DNA of 17,241 nucleotides from Streptosporangiaceae bacterium (GTDB lineage: Bacteria > Actinomycetota > Actinomycetes > Streptosporangiales > Streptosporangiaceae), in NCBI GenBank assembly GCA_030041195.1, contig JASHOI010000280.1, positions 1 through 17,241 on the forward strand, read 5' to 3'. This document shows, one piece after another, positions 6,724 through 12,945 of the stretch; the first letter of the stretch is position 1; every line of letters starts with the position of its first letter. The translations under genes and the position numbers were made by a program. The notes beneath the pieces are model-generated. The model searched no databases and was not told the origin of the DNA. It saw nothing but the letters and a program-made list of their open reading frames with translations.

Positions 6724-8664
6724 CTAAGGGCTCGCGATCTCCCGGCGCATCGCTTCCCATGCCTCGCGTGCCTCGTCAACCGTGCCTTCGTCCTCGATGG
6801 TGGAGATGTCACCGGGGTCGCGGTTCAGCGTCACCGCCCGGAGCACCCGCCGCATGATCTTGCCGCTGCGGGTTTTCGGCAGGCTGCTCACGAAGTTGAT
6901 TTCGCCGATCACCGCGACCGGTCCGAGCCGGTGGCGCACCGTGTCGAGCAGTTCCCGCCGAAGGTCCTGGGATGGCTGGTGACCCTGCTTGAGCGCGATG
7001 AACGCCGAGATCACCTCCATCCGCACCGGGTCGGGCCGGCCGGTCACGCCGGCCTCGGCGACCGCCGGGTGATGCAAGAATGCGGTCTCCACCTCGATGG
7101 TCCCCACCCGGTGACCTGCGATCTTGATGATCTCATCGGCCCGGCCGCTGAACCACAGGTAGCCGTCCTCGTCGAACTCGGCGGCATCGCCGCTGAAATA
7201 CACCTGGTGGCCGGGGATCCGCTGCCAGTAGTCGCTGGCGTACCGGTCGATCTCACCCCACAGGGTGGCGGTCAGGCCGGGGAACGGCCTGCGGATCACC
7301 ATGATGCCCTTCTCCCCGGTTCCGCACGGCCTGCCGTCGGGCGTGACGACCGCTGCCTCGATCCCGGGCAGCGGCACGCCGCTGCTGCCTGGCTTGATGG
7401 GCAGCATGCCCAGGCCGAAGGGGTTGCCGATGATGGGCCCGCCGGTCTCGGTCTGCCACATGTGGTCGATGACCGGAACGCGGTCGGCGAGCACTTCCTG
7501 TTGCAGCCACTGCCAGGCCGGCGGGTTGAGCACCTCCCCGGCGCAAACCACCCGGGTCAGTGAGCTGAGGTCATGCTCGCGGGCAGGGTCGCTGCCGTAC
7601 TTCATCAGCAGCCGGACAGCGGTAGGTGATGTGAAGATCCCGGTGACCTTGTTGTCGTCGGTGATCCGGTAGAAGGTCTGCGGCCCAGGGTGATCGAGCG
7701 CGCCCTCGTAGGCGATGGTGGTGGCCCCGGCGAGCAACGGTGCGTAGACGATATAACTGTGGCCGACCACCCATCCGATATCCGAGGTCGACCACCAGAC
7801 ATCATCCTCGCCCAGGCCGAACACCCAGTCGCCGGTGGCGTGGATGTAGACCTGGTAGCCGCCGTGCGTGTGCACCGCCAGCTTGGGTGTGGCCGTGGTG
7901 CCGGAGGTGGCCAGGATGAAGGCCGGCTCGTTCGACTCCAGCCACACGGCCTCGCCGCCGTGCCCCTTGGCGCCGGCCAGGAACTCCTCCCAGGAGATGT
8001 CACGGCCGCGCGGCTTCGGCGGCTCTGTGCCGCCACGGCGCAGCACGACCACGTGCTGGACGGTCCCGGCCGCGCCAACGGCCTCGTCCACGATCGCCTT
8101 CAGCGGAACATCGTTGCCCTTGCGGTAGGTGATGTCGGCGCAGAAGACGGCTTTGGCCCCCGACAGCCGCAGCCGCTCCCCGAGGGCTCCGGCGCCGAAA
8201 CCGGCGAAGACAACCAGGTGGATGGCGCCGATGCGCGCGCAGGCGAGCATCACGATGACCGACTCCGCGCAGGTCGGCATGTAGATCCCGACCCGGTCGC
8301 CGGCGCCGATACCCAGCCCCCGCAGCGCGGCCGCTGCCGTATCCACCTGTTCCTGCAGCTGCGCGTAGGTCAGCACCCGGCGGCCGCCCCGCTCGTTCTC
8401 GCACACCAGCGCGGGCACGCCGCCACGGCCCCGCTCGACGTGGCGATCGACCGCGTTCCAGGCAAGGTTGGTTAGCCCCCCCGCATACCAGCGGAAGTAG
8501 CGGCCGCGCTCATCCGGCCGGCCGGGATCCCAGTCGAAAACCGCATCCCACCTCCTGCGCCAGGGCAGCATCTCTCCGGCCTTGCCCCAAAACGCCTCCG
8601 GGTCAGCGGACGCCTCGCGCCGCATGATGCCGACCTTCGAATTGATGATCTCCACCGGACTCAC
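6724..8664 (-). CDS. AMP-forming acetyl-CoA synthetase-like (short-chain acyl-CoA) ligase (646 aa)
   Basis: Adenylate-forming enzyme joining a short carboxylate to CoA with ATP cleavage to AMP. Motifs in order: the ATP loop LATSGTTATPKL (251-262), STSDIGWVVGHSYIVY (292-307), MWQTETGGP (402-410), SGDAAEFDEDGYLWFSGRAD (491-510) and IKIAGHRVGTIEVE (513-526). The C-terminal PKTRSGKIMRR (596-606) carries the catalytic Lys602, the usual target of Pat-type acetylation. Trp403 corresponds to the Trp that closes the acetate pocket in classical Acs (Trp414 of the Salmonella enzyme), favouring acetate or propionate. The ATP loop lacks the usual Gly after TSGTT (Ala here) and ends in Leu rather than Gly, so this is a side branch and not textbook Acs. 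GTG start at 8662-8664, preceded by a weak purine-rich stretch. Confidence 0.9.
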   Translation of the reverse strand: MSPVEIINSKVGIMRREASADPEAFWGKAGEMLPWRRRWDAVFDWDPGRPDERGRYFRWYAGGLTNLAWNAVDRHVERGRGGVPALVCENERGGRRVLTYAQLQEQVDTAAAALRGLGIGAGDRVGIYMPTCAESVIVMLACARIGAIHLVVFAGFGAGALGERLRLSGAKAVFCADITYRKGNDVPLKAIVDEAVGAAGTVQHVVVLRRGGTEPPKPRGRDISWEEFLAGAKGHGGEAVWLESNEPAFILATSGTTATPKLAVHTHGGYQVYIHATGDWVFGLGEDDVWWSTSDIGWVVGHSYIVYAPLLAGATTIAYEGALDHPGPQTFYRITDDNKVTGIFTSPTAVRLLMKYGSDPAREHDLSSLTRVVCAGEVLNPPAWQWLQQEVLADRVPVIDHMWQTETGGPIIGNPFGLGMLPIKPGSSGVPLPGIEAAVVTPDGRPCGTGEKGIMVIRRPFPGLTATLWGEIDRYASDYWQRIPGHQVYFSGDAAEFDEDGYLWFSGRADEIIKIAGHRVGTIEVETAFLHHPAVAEAGVTGRPDPVRMEVISAFIALKQGHQPSQDLRRELLDTVRHRLGPVAVIGEINFVSSLPKTRSGKIMRRVLRAVTLNRDPGDISTIEDEGTVDEAREAWEAMRREIASP

Positions 8665-8972
8665 CGCCCTGCCCCAGACGGCCCGTCAACACACCGCGCC
8701 CGACCGTGCCGGGAGCCCGGGCCGCCCCAGCCCATCACCGGGGACCGCCTCCGATGACCACCGTTGTGCACCATCTGTGGCCCGCTGTCAACCACCGCAC
8801 CCGGGTCGGCGGTGAGATGTGGGTCAGGAGGCGGCATCGTCTGGGGCGATGACGACCTGTCCCGATACGGCCGGCTCGTGCTTGAGTTCGGCAAGCGGCT
8901 GTCGGCGATGAGCAATGAGTGGGCCAGGTGGGCCGCGAGCCAGATCCCCGCGTAACCGCGCCGGCCATCGGG
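8665..8972. other. 308-bp gap between ddaH and the acyl-CoA synthetase gene
   Basis: No convincing gene. It should carry the leader and promoter of the synthetase gene. A TTG-started plus-strand frame at 8764-8955 encodes 63 aa ending in an amphipathic segment (SRYGRLVLEFGKRLSAMSNE), but it has no ribosome-binding site and I recognise no family. It could be a remnant. An imperfect inverted repeat (CACCG...CGGTG) at 8793-8814 surrounds the palindrome ACCCGGGT. No clear promoter hexamers or terminator. Confidence 0.5.
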
Positions 8973-9740
8973 TTAACGTCCGGGCAGCAGCACGCTCAGG
9001 CAGGTGACGCAGCCCTCGAGTTTCTCGAACTCGCTGATGTCCACCACGACCGGCGCGAACCCTATGTCGTGCAGGAACTCGGCGGTGCGCGGAGCGGACG
9101 CGGCGATCAGCACCCGGTCGCCGCCGAGCGGGACGACATGGCAGCCGGCTTCTTCGTCTACCGGGCGGACCGCCGGGAACAGCCCGGCCGGCACAAGCCG
9201 CGGCAGCAGCAAGAACGTGCCGTCGGGCAGCGCGGTCACCGCGGACTTGAGATGCAGCACGTTCTGCAGCGGGACCGCGATCACTGTGCGGCCCAGCGGA
9301 GCCAGCAGGGCGCGCAGCTGGCGGATGCCCGCGCCGTTGGTCCGCCCGCCGCGTCCCACGTACACGGTGTGGCCGGCCTGCAGCACGTCGCCGCCATCGA
9401 GAGTGCCCGGCTCCTGAATCTGGGCGGTGCGCAGCCCCAGCGAGCGGGCAACCGAGTCGACGCCCGCCACCTCGGCCCGGCGGGCCGGTGCGCCCGGGCG
9501 GGCCAGCACAGCGAGGTCCTCGCAGACCACCACCGCGTCCTCGATGAAGACCGAGTCCGGGCAGTCCTCAGCGGCCGGCACCTGCTGGATGCCCCAGCCA
9601 CTGACCTCCAGCGCACTGGCGTACGCCGCGTGCTGGACCCGGGCCAGCGCCACATCCACGGGGGCCCGCCTGATGTGCGTGACAATGCCCTCGGCCAGCC
9701 TGCTGCTGGGAGGGCGGACCAAGACCGTGCCGTTCAACAA
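8973..9740 (-). CDS. ddaH: Dimethylarginine dimethylaminohydrolase (255 aa)
   Basis: Pentein-fold hydrolase converting N-methylated arginines to citrulline plus methylamines. Visible features are the N-terminal RPPSSRLAEGIVTHI, the acidic substrate-binding site CPDSVFIEDAVVV (60-72), TLDGGDVL (113-120) and GRGGRTN. The catalytic His is in VLHLKSAVTALPDGT (H163), and the nucleophile Cys is in EKLEGCVTCLSV (C247). Length and motif order match bacterial DDAH closely. Neither ATG nor GTG is available; the best start is one of the two successive TTG codons at 9740 or 9737, just after an AAGGGGA Shine-Dalgarno. It stands alone with no arginine deiminase pathway gene beside it, so a role in scavenging or detoxifying methylarginines is inferred. 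Confidence 0.93.
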   Translation of the reverse strand: MLNGTVLVRPPSSRLAEGIVTHIRRAPVDVALARVQHAAYASALEVSGWGIQQVPAAEDCPDSVFIEDAVVVCEDLAVLARPGAPARRAEVAGVDSVARSLGLRTAQIQEPGTLDGGDVLQAGHTVYVGRGGRTNGAGIRQLRALLAPLGRTVIAVPLQNVLHLKSAVTALPDGTFLLLPRLVPAGLFPAVRPVDEEAGCHVVPLGGDRVLIAASAPRTAEFLHDIGFAPVVVDISEFEKLEGCVTCLSVLLPGR

Positions 9741-9782
9741 TCGTCCCCTTACCTGACCAGGCGGACGCGCGGCAACCAGCCA

Positions 9783-9802
9783 CCCGGCATCCGGATGCCG
9801 GG
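9783..9802. promoter_or_regulatory. 20-bp perfect palindrome upstream of ddaH
   Basis: CCCGGCATCCGGATGCCGGG is identical to its reverse complement, or an 8-bp stem with a CCGG loop if it forms a hairpin. It lies 42 bp upstream of the ddaH start, in its presumed leader or promoter. No U-tract follows on either strand, so an operator is as likely as a terminator. Confidence 0.5.
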
Positions 9803-9885
9803 TCTCATTCTCTCACCGGGAGCCCATTCACTGAGTGGATCGAAGCGATCTTGGTGAGCGAGCCTTTCCATGATCGTGGTTGATT

Positions 9886-9904
9886 AATACCGCTATAAGG
9901 TATT
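9886..9904. promoter_or_regulatory. AT-rich inverted repeat in the 9741-9978 gap
   Basis: AATACC-N7-GGTATT (6-bp perfect arms) sits in the only AT-rich island of this area (~9875-9920). The island also holds a possible -10 GATAAT at 9915-9920 for the plus strand, without a good -35. Probably a promoter/operator for the broken gene downstream or for ddaH. The rest of the gap holds only a small inverted repeat (GATCG-AAG-CGATC, 9838-9850). Confidence 0.4.
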
Positions 9905-9978
9905 CAGCCACCAAGATAATGGAATGCGGCTGAGCGGCGTCCGCATACCAGGCGTCAGTACGCTTTTGGAGGTGGAAT

Positions 9979-10264
9979 ATGAGCAGGCAGAGGAGGAACA
10001 GCCCACCCGCAATGGTGATCGTACGTCAGCTGCCGGTGCGATTATGGTCTCCGGCGGCGAGGAGGCCTTTTCGCCGCGTCGGCGGCACCTGTACGATCAA
10101 GCATCGAGGATTACCTTGCATATCCGAGCCCTGGCGGGTTCTCCGTCGGCGAGGTGTGGGAGAGCCGGGGGCAATTCGAGAAGTGGTTCAACGAGAACGT
10201 CAAGCCCAACGTGCCCGGTGTCCAGCAAGAGGTGATCGAGTTGCACGCGGTCATACAGCCATAG
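9979..10264 (+). pseudogene. Frameshifted remnant of a small ABM-like (antibiotic biosynthesis monooxygenase-fold) protein
   Basis: The last ~53 codons, read in frame from 10106 to the TAG at 10262-10264, give a coherent protein end: EDYLAYPSPGGF, SVGEVWESRGQFEKWFNENV and EVIELHAVIQP. This is the pattern of the C-terminal half of small dimeric ABM-like proteins (VWES...F..F....KP). That frame has no start codon and hits a stop at 10016-10018. The N-terminus appears to lie in other frames. An ATG at 9979 with strong GGAGG upstream, and an internal ATG at 10012 giving MVIVRQLP, are in a second frame; YDQAS at ~10091 is in a third. At least one and probably two frameshifts are needed, so the gene looks dead or the sequence has errors. 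Confidence 0.55.
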
Positions 10265-10316
10265 GACGAGTCTGGGCGCGCATGCCGCGGCGCTCGCAGC
10301 TTGAGAGTTCCGGCCG

Positions 10317-10661
10317 TCAGGACCGGCTGTCGTGCGGGTGGCGCGGTTTCCGGGTCGTGACAATCCTGCGTTTGCGCAAAGACTCGAGCCATTCCTGCCC
10401 GCTGAGCAGTCGCGTGGTCTTGCCCGACCTGACCTCACCCGCCGCGGCAACGGCGATCGCGACGCTGGCAGCGGTCATATCATCAGGTGCCTCATACACG
10501 ATCATCACGTCGTACTCGCCGAACGGAAAACCTGCCACCACGATCGTGGCTCCCAGGTCGGCCAGGGCCGGCCGGATCACTTCCACCGGATCTTGCGGCT
10601 CCTTAAGCTGATCCGCCATCGACCTGGCGGTATATGAGGCCTGGTACATGTAGAGCGGCAT
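10317..10661 (-). CDS. GYD-domain protein (114 aa)
   Basis: Small alpha/beta protein of the GYD family, named after its Gly-Tyr-Asp motif, here GEYD in FPFGEYDVMIVYEAPDD. The family start MPLYMYQASYT is clear, followed by an amphipathic helix, LGATIVVAGF, the GEYD strand, a helix rich in Ala (ASVAIAVAAAG) and KTTRLLSGQEW. The last ~20 residues are a basic tail beyond the usual domain. No biochemical role is established for the family that I know of. The start ATG at 10659-10661 has a good GAGGGGA Shine-Dalgarno. It is convergent with the broken gene. The 222 bp upstream of it hold nothing I can support. Confidence 0.88.
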   Translation of the reverse strand: MPLYMYQASYTARSMADQLKEPQDPVEVIRPALADLGATIVVAGFPFGEYDVMIVYEAPDDMTAASVAIAVAAAGEVRSGKTTRLLSGQEWLESLRKRRIVTTRKPRHPHDSRS

Positions 10662-10883
10662 CGAGATTCCCCTCGGGCCGGAACAGCCGAACAGATCACC
10701 AGCCAGTCCCCGTGACTCGCGGCGGCTCCTGCCGACGGATACACGGCAACGGACTGAAGACCACTGCGGTCCAAAGATCGTAGACCGGCCCAGTCGGCCA
10801 CACCAGCCTCCGCGTCGCCGGCCAGCCCTTTTGCTCAGACATGCCAGGATCCTCGACCGGGCTAGGCCGTTGGCAGGCGGTTA

Positions 10884-11672
10884 TCAGGGCGCCGCGTCGT
10901 GGCGCGCTGCCGTGGCGTCGAGGTCCGCTTCGAGCACCGCCAGATCGCGTACCGCGTAGCGGCGGTGTTCGCACTCCTCTCTCATGACAGTGCCCAGGCA
11001 CCGGCTGACCGAGCGTGTTTCCTCCGGGTGACCGGGCCCGGGCAGCCCCGGGCACACCCGTTCCAGGCCGGGGTCGGTGAGCCCGTCGACAATGCCGCGC
11101 ACCAGCGCCATCCGGTTGTCGCGTACCTGCATCACCTCGGCCAGCGACGGGCGCGCGTCAAGGTCGATGCCGAGCGCTGCGGCGTCCGCGGGCGGATAGC
11201 CGGTGTTGGGCAGGCCGAGCGGATGGTAGGCCATCGGCTCGTTGAGGATCGTGCGGCCTGCCCACTTGTCGGTCGCGAACACGAGATGACGCAGCGTCTC
11301 GGTGAAGGACCACTCGTCGTTGACCCGCAGGCCGAGAGCAGGTTCGGGCAGCCGCCGGGCGCGGGCGACGGTGCCGGACCACAGCTGCTCGATCGTGTCC
11401 CACATCGCGCGGTAGTCATCGGCCGTCCGCATTGCCCGCAGCTGCACGCGTTCGGGGTGCCGCCGGTCGAGCTCGCCGTCCACGAATGCCGTGACGTCGA
11501 CGTCGTTGACCACGAAGTTGCCGACCAGCCCGGACACGCTGACGTCGACGAGCCATGAGTCAGTGATCTTGACCTGGCGCAGGTCACAGTCCCGGAAGCT
11601 CGCGCCGCTGAAGTCCGCGCCGGTGAAGCTGGCCCCGCGAAACACGCCCAGCCGGTCGTCTTCAGCCGTCAC
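10884..11672 (-). CDS. Pentapeptide-repeat / DinB-fold protein (262 aa)
   Basis: N-terminal residues ~8-35 form a short pentapeptide-repeat run (FRGASFTGADFSGASFRDCD). A linker follows (VVNDVDVTAFVDGELDRRHPERVQL), then a DinB-like four-helix bundle. The bundle has WSFTETLRHLVFATDKW and, near the end, REECEHRRYAVRDLAVLE, which hold the likely metal-ligand His residues. DinB-fold proteins are metal-dependent and in actinobacteria include mycothiol-dependent transferases; the reaction here is unknown. I chose the GTG at 11670-11672 (VTAEDDRL) because longer starts up to 11786 add Pro/Gly-rich residues unlike the family. GGAG lies 11 nt upstream of it. The gene lies downstream of the DUF899 gene on the same strand, with a hairpin in the 147-bp gap. 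Confidence 0.82.
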   Translation of the reverse strand: MTAEDDRLGVFRGASFTGADFSGASFRDCDLRQVKITDSWLVDVSVSGLVGNFVVNDVDVTAFVDGELDRRHPERVQLRAMRTADDYRAMWDTIEQLWSGTVARARRLPEPALGLRVNDEWSFTETLRHLVFATDKWAGRTILNEPMAYHPLGLPNTGYPPADAAALGIDLDARPSLAEVMQVRDNRMALVRGIVDGLTDPGLERVCPGLPGPGHPEETRSVSRCLGTVMREECEHRRYAVRDLAVLEADLDATAARHDAAP

Positions 11673-11733
11673 CGCGCCATTGTCTCCGAGCAGCCGCACG
11701 CCCGGCAATCGCCGCTGCCCCCATCCATGGGAC

Positions 11734-11761
11734 GGTGGACAGATACCGGAACCTGTCCACC
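11734..11761. promoter_or_regulatory. Perfect 9-bp inverted repeat between the DUF899 and DinB genes
   Basis: GGTGGACAG-N10-CTGTCCACC. It lies 62 bp upstream of the chosen DinB start and 58 bp after the DUF899 stop. There is no T-run after it on the minus strand. It could be an operator for the DinB gene or an mRNA stem that tunes readthrough; the sequence does not decide. Confidence 0.5.
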
Positions 11762-11819
11762 CCCTGCGACCGGGCTGGCCGGCCAACCCGACATCCGCGT
11801 CAGTGCCCGGAGTCGGCGG

Positions 11820-12569
11820 TCAGGCGGTGCCGAGGTCGTCGGGGTGGCCGGCAGCGATCCGGGACCACTGCGAGATTGGCCGCCCGTTCAAGCGGAACGC
11901 GTCCCCGGGCTTGCCCGAGTCGAATCGCTGCGGCCACCCGCCGGGCGAGTCCTCCCAGGTCTCCTGGCGGCCGTAGACGGTCATGTCGAGCATGCCGTAG
12001 GAGCCGCCCATCGGCTCGCATCCGCGCCCGGTCGTCCAGTAGGTCTCGAAGACCCGGTCGCCCTCGCGCAGGTAGCAGCACTTCATCCCGAAGTGCCGCC
12101 CGGCGACGAGCCGGTCGACGGATTCCGTGGGCACCGAGTACCACGGCATCTCCCAGCCCATGAACTCCCGGTACCGGTTGCTCTCCTCGAACGGACCCCC
12201 GCAGAAGACGGCGTAGGTGACGCCGCGCGAGTGCAGGTAGCCGAGCTCGAGCACGTGCCCGCTGTTGAACGTGCAGCCCTCGCACTGGTCCGCGGCGGGA
12301 CGGCCGGTGTGCCACATGTGGTACGACGCGAACAATTGCGGACGGCCCTCGAACGCGTCGAGCAGGGTAACCTCTCCGCTCGACCCGATGAGCTTGGCCG
12401 AGGCGTCGACCTCGACCATCGGCAGCCGTCGGCGGGCGGCTGCGATCGCGTCGCCCTCGCGAGTGTGGGCCTTTTCGCGGGTGCGGAGCTCAGCGACCTG
12501 CTCCAGCCAGGCAGCCCGGTCGACGATCGGGGGTGTGGCGGGCGTGGCCGGCTCCTCGGTGTGCTGCAT
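11820..12569 (-). CDS. DUF899 family thioredoxin-fold protein (249 aa)
   Basis: Matches the DUF899 family. The N-terminal VDRAAWLEQVAELRTREKAHTREGDAIAAARRRLPMV leads into a thioredoxin-like domain. That domain has LFASYHMWHTG (~80-89), a redox-type CEGC motif (96-99), FNSGHVLELGYLHSRGVTYAVF and GWEMPWYSVP. Later come FETYWTTGRGCEPMGGSYGMLD, which is typical of the family. The protein is probably a cytoplasmic thiol-disulfide or related redox protein; no activity is established. ATG at 12567-12569 with CAGGAGA 8 nt upstream. A minus-strand promoter-like pair at 12740-12768 overlaps the putative rifamycin-associated element. The pentapeptide/DinB gene follows on the same strand. Confidence 0.9.
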   Translation of the reverse strand: MQHTEEPATPATPPIVDRAAWLEQVAELRTREKAHTREGDAIAAARRRLPMVEVDASAKLIGSSGEVTLLDAFEGRPQLFASYHMWHTGRPAADQCEGCTFNSGHVLELGYLHSRGVTYAVFCGGPFEESNRYREFMGWEMPWYSVPTESVDRLVAGRHFGMKCCYLREGDRVFETYWTTGRGCEPMGGSYGMLDMTVYGRQETWEDSPGGWPQRFDSGKPGDAFRLNGRPISQWSRIAAGHPDDLGTA

Positions 12570-12739
12570 CTCGGATCGTCTCCTGTGGTCCGGGGCCCCC
12601 TGGTGGGCTGCCTCTCACCACTGCTACGAACACCGCTGGCCCGATCCGACACGGTCTAGCGGATTTCTGGCCGCGAGGAGGTCCCGTCCATTGCGGACGA
12701 TCAAGGGAGAGAAGGAAACAACACTCCTCCCACTTTTAA

Positions 12740-12768
12740 CTTATAGCAGGACCCGGGGCTTGCGGCAA
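12740..12768 (-). promoter_or_regulatory. Candidate leftward promoter for the DUF899 gene, overlapping the RAE-like element
   Basis: On the minus strand, TTGCCG (12768-12763) is followed after exactly 17 nt by TATAAG (12745-12740), a good sigma-70-type pair. The -35 falls in the centre of the inverted repeat. Transcription would start near 12733 and give a leader of about 165 nt before the DUF899 ATG. The 12570-12739 stretch holds no gene that I can support. Confidence 0.5.
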
Positions 12769-12782
12769 GACCCGGGTCCTGC
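12746..12782. promoter_or_regulatory. Putative rifamycin-associated element (RAE) within a 37-bp near-perfect inverted repeat
   Basis: Outer arms GCAGGACCCGGG (12746-12757) and CCCGGGTCCTGC (12771-12782) are perfectly complementary. Inside them, CTTGC-G-GCAAG (12759-12769) forms a further 5-bp stem, with one G/A mismatch between. The 19-bp core GGGGCTTGCGGCAAGACCC (12755-12773) agrees, as I remember it, with the RAE found upstream of rifamycin-inactivating and helR genes in actinomycetes, which confers rifamycin-inducible expression. Its position ahead of a HelR-type gene strongly supports the call. No T-run follows, and it lies between divergent genes, so an intrinsic terminator is unlikely. 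Confidence 0.85.
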
Positions 12783-12790
12783 CGCATAAT
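12760..12790 (+). promoter_or_regulatory. Candidate rightward promoter of the helR transcript
   Basis: CATAAT at 12785-12790 is a good -10, immediately after the right arm of the RAE-like repeat. The best -35, TTGCGG at 12760-12765, lies inside the element with a 19-nt spacer. RNA polymerase contacts would thus overlap the regulatory palindrome. Predicted start near 12797, leaving a short leader before the remnant ORF at 12832. Confidence 0.5.
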
Positions 12791-12831
12791 CGCAGGCCGG
12801 GGCCAGAACCTACGGAAATGGAAACCGCGAA

Positions 12832-12945
12832 ATGCGTCTGTTGTTGCCGGTAACCGGGTCACCCGGGGACGTCGAACCGCTGGTGGAACTCGCGGCGCGC
12901 TCGGGGGCACCCGCGGCGCGCGGAGCGAAGGAGCTGATCGCGTGA
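12832..12945 (+). pseudogene. Internally deleted glycosyltransferase remnant, 37-codon ORF coupled to helR
   Basis: The ORF begins MRLLLPVTGSPGDVEPLVEL. This matches the N-terminal signature of MGT/UGT-type macrolide and rifamycin glycosyltransferases (MR-hydrophobics-x-GS-x-GDV-x-P-hydrophobics). After ~23 residues it jumps to SGAPAARGAKELIA and stops, like the last helix of such enzymes, so ~350 residues appear to have been lost in frame. Rifamycin glycosyltransferase (rgt) genes are known RAE-linked genes, which makes this the likely parent. The stop overlaps the helR start (GTGA, 12942-12945), so the short ORF may still serve to deliver ribosomes to helR. The weak GGAAA 8 nt before its ATG is the only ribosome-binding site. 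Confidence 0.6.

Noticed and set aside
8764..8955. 63-codon plus-strand ORF in the ddaH-synthetase gap
   Set aside because: TTG start without a ribosome-binding site and no recognised family. It is described with the gap rather than called.
9875..9920. AT-rich island as a phage or integrative-element attachment site
   Set aside because: No tRNA gene, integrase or direct repeat nearby. A promoter/operator is the simpler reading.
10696..10842. 48-codon minus-strand ORF (MSEQKGWPATRRLVW...) between the DinB and GYD genes
   Set aside because: It has a GAGGA ahead of its ATG, but no recognisable family and an unremarkable composition. Not enough to call a gene.
12746..12782. Reading the hairpin as an intrinsic terminator
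   Set aside because: No T-run follows on either strand and it lies between divergent genes, with good -10 hexamers on both sides. A regulatory element fits better.
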